Positions 39,957-49,335 of a stretch of DNA of 64,000 nucleotides are shown in pieces. Under the pieces are notes generated by a model. That model made no database searches. It was not told the DNA's origin and was given only the letters and a program-made list of their open reading frames with translations. The position numbers were made by a program, and so were the translations under genes. This DNA comes from JAFGVL01 sp964546015 (GTDB taxonomy: Bacteria > Bacteroidota > Bacteroidia > Bacteroidales > Paludibacteraceae): assembly GCA_964546015.1 (NCBI GenBank), contig CAZJHO010000001.1:62001-126000 (forward strand). Direction: 5' to 3'. Each line of letters begins with the position of its first letter. The first letter of the stretch is position 1.

Positions 39957-41819
39957 ATGGAAAAAATATTTAACAATAATATTCAACAGTCGGTAGAATA
40001 TACCGAAGATAATATTATTACGCTCGAGGGTTTGGAACATGTGCGTCGTCGTCCGGGCATGTACATCGGAAAATTGGGAGATGGTACTTATGCCGACGAT
40101 GGGATTTATGTGCTGCTCAAAGAGGTCTTTGATAATTCGATTGATGAATATCGCATGGGTTATGGAAATACCGTGCGCGTAACTATCGAAGACAACAAAG
40201 TAACCGTACGAGACTACGGACGAGGAATTCCGCTTGGTAAAATGGTAGCCGCCGTTTCGATAATGAATACTGGAGGTAAATATGACGATAAGGCATTTAA
40301 AAAATCCGTCGGATTAAATGGGGTTGGTACAAAGGCGGTCAATGCGCTTTCATCTTGGTTTAAAGTAACCAGTATTCGCGATGGGCAAATGAAATCCGCT
40401 GAATTTTCGGCAGGAAAAATTCTTTCGGAAACAGACATTGAATCATCGAAAGAAGAAAATGGGACTCTCGTCGAATTTATTCCGGACAATACTATTTTTA
40501 CCAATTTCAAGTTTCGAGACGAGTATGTCGAAACCATGCTTCGGAACTATTCATACCTTAATACTGGTTTGAATATTATTTATAATGGTAAAAAATTCAA
40601 TTCGAAAAATGGGTTGCTTGATTTGCTGAACGAAAATATGACTGCCGAAAGTTTGTATCCGATCGTTCATTTGAAAGGCGAAGATATCGAAATAGCATTT
40701 ACCCATACCTATCAATATGGTGAGGAGTATTATTCGTTTGTCAACGGACAACACACCACACAAGGGGGTACGCATCAAAGCGCATTCCGCGAAGCTTTTG
40801 CCCGTACCATCAAGGAATATTACGGTAAAAACATGGACTTATCCGATATTCGAAACGGTTTGGTGGTAGCTATCTATATTGGCGTACAAGAGCCTGTTTT
40901 CGAATCGCAAACGAAAATCAAGCTCGGATCAAAAGATGTGGGTCCGAATGGTCCGACAGTGGCTAAGTTTATAGGCGATTTTGTAAGCAAGGAAGTGGAT
41001 AATTATCTGCACAAGAATGCTGAAACATCGGAAATATTACTCAAAAAAATACAAGATTCTGAAAAAGAACGCAAAGCTATTGCCGGTGTTACTAAGTTAG
41101 CTCGTGAGCGAGCTAAGAAAGCCAATCTTCATAACAAAAAATTGCGTGATTGTCGTATACATTTCAATGATAATAAGACCGAGGCTAAAGTTAACACTTG
41201 TATTTTTATTACAGAGGGAGATTCCGCAAGTGGGTCTATTACCAAAAGTCGCGATGTAAATTTGCAAGCCGTGTTCAGCCTTCGAGGTAAACCACTTAAT
41301 ACTTTCGGATTGACTAAAAAAGTGGTGTATGAAAATGAAGAATTTAACCTGTTGCAGGCAGCACTTAATATTGAGGACGGATTGGAAGGTTTGCGTTATA
41401 ATAAAGTAATCATTGCTACTGATGCCGATGATGATGGCATGCACATTCGCCTACTATTGCTAACATTCTTTCTGCAGTTTTTCCCTGATTTGGTTAAAAA
41501 AGGACATGTATATATTTTGCAAACACCACTTTTCCGCGTGCGAAATAAGAAAGAAACACGCTATTGTTACACGGAAGAAGAACGATTGCAAGCCATCAAA
41601 GAATTAAGTCCGAATCCGGAGATAACTCGTTTTAAAGGATTGGGTGAAATTTCGCCGGACGAGTTTGTGCATTTTATCGGTAAAGATATTCGACTTGACC
41701 CCGTAACACTTACCAAAGCCGATTCGGTAGGTAATTTGATTGAATTCTACATGGGTAAAAATACACCCGAACGGCAAGAATTTATTATAGAAAATTTGGT
41801 AGTGGAGGAGGATATTTAA
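39957..41819 (+). CDS. parE: DNA topoisomerase IV subunit B
   Basis: 620 residues. The GHKL ATPase has EVFDNSIDEYRMGYG, RDYGRGIPLG and VGLNGVGTKAVNALS; the transducer has the QTKIKLGS stretch; the Toprim domain has the EGDSASGS motif and DADDDGMHIR. GKLGDGTYADDGIYVLLKEV is the Bacteroidetes form of the ATP lid region and separates this protein from GyrB. It decatenates daughter chromosomes together with ParC, which is not in the window. The gene is followed by a terminator rather than parC. Confidence 0.9.
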   Translation: MEKIFNNNIQQSVEYTEDNIITLEGLEHVRRRPGMYIGKLGDGTYADDGIYVLLKEVFDNSIDEYRMGYGNTVRVTIEDNKVTVRDYGRGIPLGKMVAAVSIMNTGGKYDDKAFKKSVGLNGVGTKAVNALSSWFKVTSIRDGQMKSAEFSAGKILSETDIESSKEENGTLVEFIPDNTIFTNFKFRDEYVETMLRNYSYLNTGLNIIYNGKKFNSKNGLLDLLNENMTAESLYPIVHLKGEDIEIAFTHTYQYGEEYYSFVNGQHTTQGGTHQSAFREAFARTIKEYYGKNMDLSDIRNGLVVAIYIGVQEPVFESQTKIKLGSKDVGPNGPTVAKFIGDFVSKEVDNYLHKNAETSEILLKKIQDSEKERKAIAGVTKLARERAKKANLHNKKLRDCRIHFNDNKTEAKVNTCIFITEGDSASGSITKSRDVNLQAVFSLRGKPLNTFGLTKKVVYENEEFNLLQAALNIEDGLEGLRYNKVIIATDADDDGMHIRLLLLTFFLQFFPDLVKKGHVYILQTPLFRVRNKKETRYCYTEEERLQAIKELSPNPEITRFKGLGEISPDEFVHFIGKDIRLDPVTLTKADSVGNLIEFYMGKNTPERQEFIIENLVVEEDI

Positions 41820-41838
41820 TTTCTAAGAAAATATATAA

Positions 41839-41876
41839 AAATAGGCTGTCTAATCAAAGACAGCCTATTTTGTTTT
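41839..41876 (+). terminator. Terminator after parE
   Basis: AAATAGGCTGTCT / AGACAGCCTATTT, 13 bp perfect, 6-nt loop, then TGTTTTT. Confidence 0.9.
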
Positions 41877-41900
41877 TACAAAATATTGTTCCCATTGTTT

Positions 41901-42740
41901 TTATCTGCGTCCGCTGCGATTGTTGGTAGTTGTAGTTGTTGTTTGGCGTGTAGTTTCACTTCTTGTCGTAGTCGTTGTTGTTCTTTCATTAGCGCTTCTG
42001 GCGTTGATTGTTTCGCGGGTTTGTGCAGCTCTGGTGTTTGTTGTATTGTTAGTTTGTCTGCTTGTTGTGTTGCTTGCGTTATTTTTATTTTCTTGTTCTG
42101 TTACTGTGCGGCTTGCGTTATTAGGGGTAGGTTGTGTTTTCGTATTTTCTTTGTTTTCCGGCTGAGCTTTTGTTGGTGTTGTTTCTTTCGTTGTTGTTCT
42201 TGGTGCTGTATTTGTAGTGTTTCGTCTGTTGTTTTCGGTGTGAGTGTTTCTGTTAGTCGTACTGTTACTTATAATTGTTTTGCTGTTGTCCGCATATACG
42301 AAGTTTTTAATAGGAGCATCGCCCACTCGTTTGATTTGTGTGTTATATTTTCCATTTCGGTAATTGTTTCGGTGGTCGTTGTTGTAGCGATATGGTTTAT
42401 CATTATCAATGTTTAATACTATATAAGTAGTTTGTTTGTTGATGATATAAGTGTTTGGTAATGCATAACCCGTAACCCATACTTCGTTGTTTTGCCAGTA
42501 ATAAGTTTTATTATCAGGATAGAAATAAAAATTATATTCCGGACAATAATAATAATCGTAATAAACAGGAGCCGAAGGTGTATTTACAACCACCACTTTA
42601 GTCGGAGCAGGTGGCGGAGGTGTTTGATGCACAATGACTGTTTTAGTAGGAGCGGGAGCTGTTCTGTATGTATATTGAACCGTACCACAACCGGTGGTTA
42701 ATATTGCCAATATTGCGGGGATGATAGCTGTTGTTTTCAT
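41901..42740 (-). CDS. Low-complexity threonine/asparagine-rich lipoprotein
   Basis: 279 residues. The signal sequence ends in a lipobox, ILTTGC (C18), so the protein should be lipidated. Residues 20-135 are ordinary (YYDYYYCPEYNFYFYPDNKT, YYWQNNEVWVTGYALP). From about 150 on it is almost wholly T, N, R, E and Q, with runs of threonine (TTTTTTRSETTRQTTTTTTN). Such tails are likely unstructured and variable between strains. I do not recognise a family function. The opposite strand is open for 176 codons only because of this repeat. Confidence 0.72.
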   Translation of the reverse strand: MKTTAIIPAILAILTTGCGTVQYTYRTAPAPTKTVIVHQTPPPPAPTKVVVVNTPSAPVYYDYYYCPEYNFYFYPDNKTYYWQNNEVWVTGYALPNTYIINKQTTYIVLNIDNDKPYRYNNDHRNNYRNGKYNTQIKRVGDAPIKNFVYADNSKTIISNSTTNRNTHTENNRRNTTNTAPRTTTKETTPTKAQPENKENTKTQPTPNNASRTVTEQENKNNASNTTSRQTNNTTNTRAAQTRETINARSANERTTTTTTRSETTRQTTTTTTNNRSGRR

Positions 42741-42843
42741 AACGGTAAGTTTTTAAGTTCAACAATTTACTAGCTGATGTACAAAGTGCATGCCAAAAAT
42801 TAAAATACCTGTTTTTTATGTATTTTTTGTGATAGTTAAAACA

Positions 42844-42874
42844 TTTGCCAATTAAGGCGTTTTTTGTACTTTTG
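42844..42874 (+). promoter_or_regulatory. Promoter of ffh
   Basis: TTTG (42844-42847), 19 nt, TACTTTTG (42867-42874). Leader of about 20 nt. Confidence 0.82.
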
Positions 42875-42900
42875 CAATTCTCAAAAAATAATTAAAATTT

Positions 42901-44214
42901 ATGTTCGAAAACCTGAGTGAACACCTCGAACGGTCGTTTAAGATACTGAAAGGACAAGGTAGAATTACCGAAATCAATGTGGCAGAAACACTGAAAGATG
43001 TCCGAAAAGCTTTACTTGATGCCGATGTCAATTATAAAACTGCTAAACAATTTACCGAAGATGTAAAAAACAAAGCCCTTGGTATGAATGTGCTTACTGC
43101 CGTTCAGCCAAGCCAATTGATGGTAAAAATCGTGCACGATGAGTTGGCAGCTTTGATGGGCGGAAGCAATGTCGATATTAATATCAAAGGCTCGCCTGCC
43201 ATTATTTTAATGTCCGGTTTGCAAGGATCGGGTAAAACTACTTTTTCGGGCAAATTGGCGAATATGCTTAAAAGCAAGCGAGGTAAAAATCCTTTGTTGG
43301 TTGCTTGCGATGTGTATCGTCCGGCTGCGATTGAGCAATTAAAAGTACTTGGTGCGCAAATAAATGTACCCGTATTTTCGGATGAAAGCAATAACAATCC
43401 GGTAGATATTGCGGAAAAAGCTATCAAATTTGCTAAACAAAACGGTAACGATTTAGTGATTGTCGACACAGCGGGTCGCTTGGCTGTTGATGAGCAAATG
43501 ATGCAAGAAATCGCTGCTATCAAAAAAGCGATTGATCCGCAAGAAACTTTGTTTGTGGTCGATTCGATGACCGGACAAGATGCTGTAAATACTGCTAAAG
43601 AATTTAACGACCGTCTTGATTTCGATGGCGTTATTCTTACCAAGTTAGACGGCGATACCCGTGGTGGTGCGGCGCTTTCTATCCGTTCGGTAGTAAACAA
43701 ACCGATTAAATTTGTCGGTACGGGCGAAAAGATGGAGGCGATTGACGCTTTCCATCCGGAGCGTATGGCGGACAGAATCTTGGGGATGGGTGATATTGTT
43801 TCGTTAGTGGAGCGTGCGCAAGAACAATACGACGACGAGGAAGCCCGCCGTTTGCAAAAGAAAATCGCCAAAAATCAATTTGATTTCAATGATTTTCTGG
43901 ATCAGATAGCTCAAATTAAGAAAATGGGAAATCTGAAAGATATTGCTTCGATGATTCCCGGCATGGGCAAAGCCTTGAAAAGTATCGATATTGATGATGA
44001 CGCGTTTAAAGGAGTGGAAGCTATTATTCGTTCCATGACTCCCGAAGAGCGTACAAATCCTGCTATTATGAACGGCAGCCGTCGTCAGCGTATAGCCAAT
44101 GGTAGCGGAACAAATATCCAGGAAGTAAACCGATTGCTCAAGCAATTTGAAGAAATGCGCAAAATGATGCAATCAATGGGTAAAATGAAAGGCAAAATGC
44201 CATTCAAACGATAG
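42901..44214 (+). CDS. ffh: Signal recognition particle protein Ffh
   Basis: 437 residues. The N domain leads to the GTPase: G1 GLQGSGKTTFSGKLA, G3 DTAGRLAVDEQMM, G4 TKLDGDTRGGAALS. The M domain carries TNPAIMNGSRRQRIANGSG, the 4.5S RNA-binding helix, and the methionine-rich QFEEMRKMMQSMGKMKGKM for signal sequences. It targets ribosomes to the translocon; the 4.5S RNA gene is not evident here. It may be cotranscribed with folD, 63 nt away. Confidence 0.96.
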   Translation: MFENLSEHLERSFKILKGQGRITEINVAETLKDVRKALLDADVNYKTAKQFTEDVKNKALGMNVLTAVQPSQLMVKIVHDELAALMGGSNVDINIKGSPAIILMSGLQGSGKTTFSGKLANMLKSKRGKNPLLVACDVYRPAAIEQLKVLGAQINVPVFSDESNNNPVDIAEKAIKFAKQNGNDLVIVDTAGRLAVDEQMMQEIAAIKKAIDPQETLFVVDSMTGQDAVNTAKEFNDRLDFDGVILTKLDGDTRGGAALSIRSVVNKPIKFVGTGEKMEAIDAFHPERMADRILGMGDIVSLVERAQEQYDDEEARRLQKKIAKNQFDFNDFLDQIAQIKKMGNLKDIASMIPGMGKALKSIDIDDDAFKGVEAIIRSMTPEERTNPAIMNGSRRQRIANGSGTNIQEVNRLLKQFEEMRKMMQSMGKMKGKMPFKR

Positions 44215-44243
44215 TGAAAACTGAAAGAATTAAAGATACTAAT

Positions 44244-44263
44244 AATTAGCAAATTTGCTAATT
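44244..44263. repeat. 20-bp perfect palindrome between ffh and folD
   Basis: AATTAGCAAATTTGCTAATT reads identically on both strands; a further TAGCAC copy of the arm follows. Whether it is an operator or a repeat fragment cannot be told. Confidence 0.55.
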
Positions 44264-44277
44264 AGCACATTAAAATT

Positions 44278-45159
44278 ATGCAATTAATAGACGGAAAAGC
44301 AATAGCCGATCAAGTAAAACAAGAAATTGCGGCTGAAGTAAAAGAAATCATGGCTAAAGGAGGAAAACAACCTCATTTGGCGGTAATTATCGTAGGGCAC
44401 GACGGCGGAAGTGAAACTTATGTGTCACACAAAGTGAAATCGTGCGAACAAGTCGGTTTTAAATCGACTCGCCTTGCATTTGAAGATACAATTACCGAAG
44501 CGGAATTGTTATCCGAAATACAAAAATTGAATAATGATCCTGATGTCGATGGTTTTATTGTTCAATTGCCTTTACCGAAGCATATCGACGAACAAAAAGT
44601 AATCGAAGCCATCGATTACCGTAAAGATGTCGATGGTTTTCATCCAATCAATGTGGGTCGTACTTCTATCGGATTGCCGTCGTTTGTGTCGGCTACTCCG
44701 GCTGGAATTATCGAATTGCTAAAACGCTATAATATTGAAACGGCAGGCAAACATTGCGTAGTTATCGGTCGAAGTAACATTGTGGGCAAACCAGTGGCTA
44801 CCCTGATGGTGCAGAAAGCTTATCCGGGAGATGCCACGGTAACTATTTGCCATAGTCGAACTAAAAACCTGAAAGAAATCTGTTTGCAAGGCGATATTAT
44901 TATTGCTGCTATCGGAGTGCCGAATTTTGTAAAAGAAGATATGGTAAAAGAAGGCGCAGTGATAATTGATGTGGGTACAACCCGTGTGCCGAATGCCAAT
45001 ACAAAATCAGGCTTTAAATTAACCGGCGATGTCGATTTCGAAGCGATTGCGTCAAAGTGTTCTTACATTACACCTGTACCGGGTGGAGTAGGACCTATGA
45101 CGATTGTTTCTTTGCTTAGAAATACATTGTTAGCTGGTAAGAAAGAAATATTTAAATAG
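44278..45159 (+). CDS. folD: Methylenetetrahydrofolate dehydrogenase/cyclohydrolase
   Basis: 293 residues. Y48 and K52 in ETYVSHKVKSCEQVG are catalytic, DGFIVQLPLPKHI is the folate-site signature, and GRSNIVGKPVATLM binds NADP. PVPGGVGPMTIVSLLRNT closes the enzyme. It interconverts methylene-, methenyl- and formyl-THF. The bifunctional form is full length. Confidence 0.96.
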   Translation: MQLIDGKAIADQVKQEIAAEVKEIMAKGGKQPHLAVIIVGHDGGSETYVSHKVKSCEQVGFKSTRLAFEDTITEAELLSEIQKLNNDPDVDGFIVQLPLPKHIDEQKVIEAIDYRKDVDGFHPINVGRTSIGLPSFVSATPAGIIELLKRYNIETAGKHCVVIGRSNIVGKPVATLMVQKAYPGDATVTICHSRTKNLKEICLQGDIIIAAIGVPNFVKEDMVKEGAVIIDVGTTRVPNANTKSGFKLTGDVDFEAIASKCSYITPVPGGVGPMTIVSLLRNTLLAGKKEIFK

Positions 45160-45181
45160 AAATACTCAGATAAAACAATTA

Positions 45182-45219
45182 AAAAAACTTCGTGAAACAT
45201 TTGTTTTACGGAGTTTTTT
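45182..45219 (+). terminator. Terminator after folD
   Basis: 17-nt arms (AAAAAACTTCGTGAAAC and its partner at 45203-45219) with two wobbles, small loop, T-run. Confidence 0.85.
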
Positions 45220-45242
45220 GTTTTGGATATAAATCTTTTTTG

Positions 45243-45250
45243 TAGTTTTG
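45243..45250 (+). promoter_or_regulatory. -7 box of doxX
   Basis: TAGTTTTG, 24 nt before the start; a TTTG at 45217-45220 is 22 nt further upstream. Confidence 0.6.
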
Positions 45251-45274
45251 ACTTGAATTAAAAAATATACAATT

Positions 45275-45670
45275 ATGATTAAACAACTTTTATTTCCAGA
45301 AAAAGCATCAGATTCTGCACTATCAGCAGGATTATTGCTTTTGCGTGTTGTTTTTGGTGCAATGCTAATGACACATGGTTGGATGAAATTGACAAATTTC
45401 AGTGATATTGCTCCTGTCTTTTTAGGAGGAAGCTTTGGTTTGAGTTTGGTCGTTTTTGCCGAATTTTTCTGTGCGATGGGTGTGATTGTTGGTTTTTTGT
45501 ACCGATTAGCCCTTATTCCTATGATTATCAATATGGGAGTTGCGTTTTTCGTTGCACATAAAGCAAGTATTGTAGATGGTGAGTTAGCATTGCTTTATTT
45601 GGTAGTTTTTATCGTGCTGTTTATTGTCGGCTCGGGCAAATATGCGGTGGATAGATTAATATTCAAATAG
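45275..45670 (+). CDS. DoxX-family membrane protein
   Basis: 131 residues with four hydrophobic segments. GLLLLRVVFGAMLMTHGWMK is the DoxX signature, then FGLSLVVFAEFFCAMGVIVG, ALIPMIINMGVAFFVAHKAS and ALLYLVVFIVLFIVGSGKYA. Functions of this family vary (quinone-related, redox); none can be set here. Confidence 0.87.
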   Translation: MIKQLLFPEKASDSALSAGLLLLRVVFGAMLMTHGWMKLTNFSDIAPVFLGGSFGLSLVVFAEFFCAMGVIVGFLYRLALIPMIINMGVAFFVAHKASIVDGELALLYLVVFIVLFIVGSGKYAVDRLIFK

Positions 45671-45785
45671 TTAATTCAAGTTGCCAGTTATGAAGTTTAT
45701 TGAAGATTAAGTCCTTCGGGCTATTAAGTCTTATTGAGAATAAATAGCAACTTAAATTAGTTAAATCTTGAATCTTTGAATATAT

Positions 45786-46757
45786 ATGCAAAAAGTTCTA
45801 CTAACCAATCTTCTTATACCCGAAGGAATAGGTAGTTTATACGGTCGTTTTGAGTTAATCCAGCCGGAAGGCGAATTGTTTTCATTGGATGAGCTTCTTC
45901 ACTTATTGCCTGAATGCGACGCGCTATTGCCTACATTTTCATTCAATGTTGATAAAAAGATGATAGATGCAGGCGCTAAGTTACGCATTATAGCTAATCA
46001 TGGTGTTGGTTACAATAATATTGATGTGGAATATGCCACGCAAAAAGGTATTGTGGTTACCAATACGCCCGATCCGGTAACAGAGCCTACTGCTGAGATG
46101 GCTATGGCGTTGATGTATGCGGTGGCTCGCCGTATTGCCGAGTGCGATCGTAAACTTCGGATTCCGAATGGCTTAGAGTGGGGACTGATGAAAAATCTGG
46201 GCGTTTCGCTCTATGGAAAAATATTGGGCATTATCGGATTAGGCAGGATTGGAAAGTCGATTGCTCGTCGTGCTATAGCTTCGGGAATGAAAGTAATTTA
46301 CTATAATCGTCATCGTTTGTCCGAATGGGAAGAAAAACAATTGGCTGTAGAATACACTAATTTTGATACATTGCTGCGAACTGCCGATGTTATTTCCATT
46401 AATACTCCATTAAAAGAGGAAACCATACATTTGATCAGTACCGAACAATTTAATTTGATGAAATCTAAAGCAATATTAATAAATACGGCTCGTGGTCCGA
46501 TTATTGATGAGAAAGCATTGGTTTTAGCTTTGCAGCAGAATAAAATATGGGGTGCAGGTTTGGATGTGTATGAGTGGGAACCAGATGTTTCGGATGAATT
46601 CTTTGCATTAGACAATGTTGTGCTTGCTCCACATAACGGCACTGCTACTATCGATGCCCGTATTGCTATCGCAGCTGATGCGTGTCGAAATATTATTAAC
46701 TTTTTTGATGGAAAGAAAGAAATTTCGGTGGTTAATCCGGAAGTATTAAACCACTAA
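45786..46757 (+). CDS. D-2-hydroxyacid dehydrogenase
   Basis: 323 residues. LGIIGLGRIGKSIARRAIAS binds NAD(P); the catalytic residues are the arginine of TARGPIID, the glutamate of LDVYEWEPD and the histidine of APHNGTAT. It reduces a 2-keto acid such as hydroxypyruvate or glyoxylate; the substrate cannot be chosen. A loop of about 25 residues, including the 'YYNRHRLSEWEEK' segment, is typical of the GhrB side of the family. panB follows 26 nt later; a role as a pantoate-forming ketopantoate reductase is unlikely given the fold, but coupling with panB is worth noting. Confidence 0.86.
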   Translation: MQKVLLTNLLIPEGIGSLYGRFELIQPEGELFSLDELLHLLPECDALLPTFSFNVDKKMIDAGAKLRIIANHGVGYNNIDVEYATQKGIVVTNTPDPVTEPTAEMAMALMYAVARRIAECDRKLRIPNGLEWGLMKNLGVSLYGKILGIIGLGRIGKSIARRAIASGMKVIYYNRHRLSEWEEKQLAVEYTNFDTLLRTADVISINTPLKEETIHLISTEQFNLMKSKAILINTARGPIIDEKALVLALQQNKIWGAGLDVYEWEPDVSDEFFALDNVVLAPHNGTATIDARIAIAADACRNIINFFDGKKEISVVNPEVLNH

Positions 46758-46783
46758 ACAATAATTTAATTAAAAACAAACTT

Positions 46784-47605
46784 ATGTCAACTTATACGGA
46801 AGATAAGCGAAAAGTCACTACTCATCGTCTTTTTGAGATGAAGCAACGAGGTGAAAAAATAAGCATGCTTACAGCTTATGATTACACAATGGCTAATATC
46901 TTGGATCAAGCGGGTATTGATGTTTTGCTTGTGGGAGATTCGGCATCGAATGTGATGGCGGGAAACATTACCACTTTACCAATGACATTGGATCAGATGA
47001 TATACCATGGTACTTCAGTTATGCGTGGTGTTTCGCGTGCTTTAGTGGTGGTGGATATGCCTTTCGGTTCATATCAAGGAAATTCTAAAGAAGCTTTGGC
47101 TTCGGCTATTCGTATTATGAAAGAAACCGGAGCCGACTGTCTGAAAATGGAAGGTGGAGCAGAAATAATCGAGTCTGTAAATCGTATTCTTTCTGCCGGT
47201 ATTCCTATAATGGGACATCTTGGATTGACTCCTCAATCCATTAATAAATTTGGGACATATATAGTTCGAGCTAAAGAAGAAGCTGAAGCTAAAAAATTGA
47301 TGGAAGATGCTATTTTATTGGAGCAAGCCGGTTGTTTTGCAATTGTATTAGAAAAAATTCCGGCAGTTTTAGCTGAAAAAGTAGCTAAAACGGTTAAGAT
47401 TCCAGTTATCGGTATTGGAGCCGGAAGAGGGGTGGATGGACAAGTATTGGTTGTACACGATATGTTGGGAATGAATACAAAAGGTTTTTCTCCGCGTTTT
47501 TTGCGTAAATATGCCGATTTGCGTGCTGTGATGACAAATGCTGTTGAGAACTATATAAAAGATGTAAAATCGTCTAATTTTCCGAACGAGAAAGAACAGT
47601 ATTAA
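46784..47605 (+). CDS. panB: Ketopantoate hydroxymethyltransferase
   Basis: 273 residues. MLTAYDYTMANILDQAGID, LLVGDSASNVMAGN (metal site), DMPFGSYQGNSKEA and LKMEGGAEIIESV with GHLGLTPQS are the PanB signatures. It adds a hydroxymethyl group to alpha-ketoisovalerate in pantothenate synthesis. No panC or panE is nearby. Confidence 0.96.
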   Translation: MSTYTEDKRKVTTHRLFEMKQRGEKISMLTAYDYTMANILDQAGIDVLLVGDSASNVMAGNITTLPMTLDQMIYHGTSVMRGVSRALVVVDMPFGSYQGNSKEALASAIRIMKETGADCLKMEGGAEIIESVNRILSAGIPIMGHLGLTPQSINKFGTYIVRAKEEAEAKKLMEDAILLEQAGCFAIVLEKIPAVLAEKVAKTVKIPVIGIGAGRGVDGQVLVVHDMLGMNTKGFSPRFLRKYADLRAVMTNAVENYIKDVKSSNFPNEKEQY

Positions 47606-47649
47606 GCGAATGGTTATATAAAAATGAGGATGTTTTAAAAAACTTTTTT

Positions 47650-47745
47650 GAACGCAGATTTCCACAGATAATGCAATAAATTAGCTAAATCTAATTATCA
47701 ATAACATAAAAATCTGTGCAAATCTGCCTTATTCGTGTTATTTGT
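47650..47745. repeat. Intergenic inverted repeat, GAACGCAGAT type
   Basis: GAACGCAGATTTCCACAGAT (47650-47669) is inverted as ATCTGTGCAAATCTGC (47712-47727), 15 of 16 matches. The right side continues to TTATTTGTGTTC (47734-47745). It is related to the repeat at 29260-29432 and occupies the gap between convergent panB and yifB. Confidence 0.6.
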
Positions 47746-47777
47746 GTTCTTTTTAGACAATTCCATTTTTCTGAAAT

Positions 47778-49316
47778 TTATCCTGCCCAGCCCTCTCTAT
47801 CTAAATTACGATAATTGATGGCTTCGGCGATATGATGTGATTCAATGTTTTCTGAACTATCTAAATCCGCTATGGTACGGCTAACTTTGAGTATGCGGTC
47901 GTAAGCGCGAGCTGATAAATTGAGGCGTTGCATAGCATTCTTGAGTAATGAAGCTCCGCTTTCATCCGGCAAGGCGTATTGTCGTAATAATTTTGAACTC
48001 ATTTGTGCATTACAATACACACCATCTATTCCTTCAAAACGCTTTGCTTGAACTTGTCGGGCAGCAATGACCCGTTCTCGGACAATAACGCTTGCTTCGG
48101 ACTCTTGTTGCTCCGAAAGTTTCTCGAAAGGAACAGGCACTATTTCAATGTGAATATCGATTCGGTCTAATAGTGGACCTGAAATACGGCTTAGGTATTT
48201 TTGAACTTGTCCCGGTCCGCAAACGCAATCTTTTTCGGGGTGATTATGATAGCCGCAAGGACAAGGATTCATCGACGAAACGAGCATAAAACTTGCCGGA
48301 TAATCTACTGCAAACTTAGAGCGGGAAATGCTTATTCGGCGGTCTTCGAGCGGCTGGCGCATTACTTCGAGTACGGTACGCTTAAATTCCGGTAACTCAT
48401 CTAAAAACAATACGCCATTATGCGCTAATGATATTTCGCCCGGTTGAGGGAATGAACCTCCGCCGACCAATGCTACATCAGAAATGGTATGATGCGGACT
48501 GCGGAAAGGGCGTTGAAACATTAGTGATGTATTTCCGTCGATCTTTCCGGCGACGGAATGAATTTTAGTAGTTTCTAAAGCTTCGTGCAGTGTAAGGGAA
48601 GGCAGAATGGTCGGGATTCGTTTTGCCATCATAGATTTGCCGGCACCGGGAGGTCCGACCATGATGATGTTATGTCCTCCGGCAGCAGCAACTTCTAAGG
48701 CTCGTTTTACATTTTCTTGTCCTTTTACATCGGCAAAATCAATGTCAAAATGATTCATATTTTCGAAAAACTCATCTCTGGTATTTACTTCTACCGGTTT
48801 GAGTATTGTATCACCATTAAAGAAGTCGACCACTTGCTTCAAATTATCGACTCCATAAACTTCCAGATTATTAACAACGGCTGCTTCGCGAGAATTTTTT
48901 TTTGGCAGGATAAAACCTTTGAACCCTGCCTCGCGGGCTTTGATGGCTATGGGAAGTACTCCTTTGATAGGTCGCAAATCTCCATCGAGCGATAATTCGC
49001 CCATAATTACATATTTATCGACTTCATCAACTTTGATACTTTCGTTAGCAGCCAGCATACCGATAGCTAAAGAAAGGTCGTATGCCGATCCTTCTTTGCG
49101 TATATCGGCAGGAGCCATGTTGATGACTATTTGCCGGCGAGGAAGCTTAAGTCCGTTGAATTGAAGTGCTGAATAAATGCGTTCGCGACTTTCTTTAACA
49201 GCATTATCGGGTAGTCCTACCAACGAAAATTGTATGCCTTGCGATGCATTTACTTCGATAGTAACGATTGTAGCATTAATGCCATGTACGGCTGCACCAT
49301 ATGTTTTTACTAACAT
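47778..49316 (-). CDS. YifB/ComM-family magnesium-chelatase-like AAA+ ATPase
   Basis: 512 residues from ATG 49316; the longer frame would overlap the Lrp gene. The N-terminal domain (VGLPDNAVKESRERIYSAL, VINMAPADIRKEGSAYDL) precedes the AAA+ core with Walker A GPPGAGKSMMAKRI and Walker B LFLDELPEF, then PFRSPHHTISDVALVGGG and a CPCGYHNHPEKDCVCGPGQV zinc-binding insert. ComM of Vibrio and relatives drives branch migration in natural transformation; the Bacteroidetes proteins are largely untested. Lrp is 19 nt upstream, on the same strand. Confidence 0.92.
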   Translation of the reverse strand: MLVKTYGAAVHGINATIVTIEVNASQGIQFSLVGLPDNAVKESRERIYSALQFNGLKLPRRQIVINMAPADIRKEGSAYDLSLAIGMLAANESIKVDEVDKYVIMGELSLDGDLRPIKGVLPIAIKAREAGFKGFILPKKNSREAAVVNNLEVYGVDNLKQVVDFFNGDTILKPVEVNTRDEFFENMNHFDIDFADVKGQENVKRALEVAAAGGHNIIMVGPPGAGKSMMAKRIPTILPSLTLHEALETTKIHSVAGKIDGNTSLMFQRPFRSPHHTISDVALVGGGSFPQPGEISLAHNGVLFLDELPEFKRTVLEVMRQPLEDRRISISRSKFAVDYPASFMLVSSMNPCPCGYHNHPEKDCVCGPGQVQKYLSRISGPLLDRIDIHIEIVPVPFEKLSEQQESEASVIVRERVIAARQVQAKRFEGIDGVYCNAQMSSKLLRQYALPDESGASLLKNAMQRLNLSARAYDRILKVSRTIADLDSSENIESHHIAEAINYRNLDREGWAG

Positions 49317-49335
49317 GAAATACTCCGGCTTTAAT

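Noticed and set aside
41886..42416. Open frame of 176 codons opposite the lipoprotein, rich in C, V, S and L
   Set aside because: It is the mirror of the Thr/Asn-codon tail; no start signal, and its composition is explained by the repeat on the other strand.
42492..42701. Small plus-strand frame within the lipoprotein gene
   Set aside because: Shadow of the minus-strand coding sequence.
44244..44263. Palindrome before folD as a purine or folate riboswitch part
   Set aside because: It is a simple palindrome without the paired stems or conserved core of any riboswitch I know.
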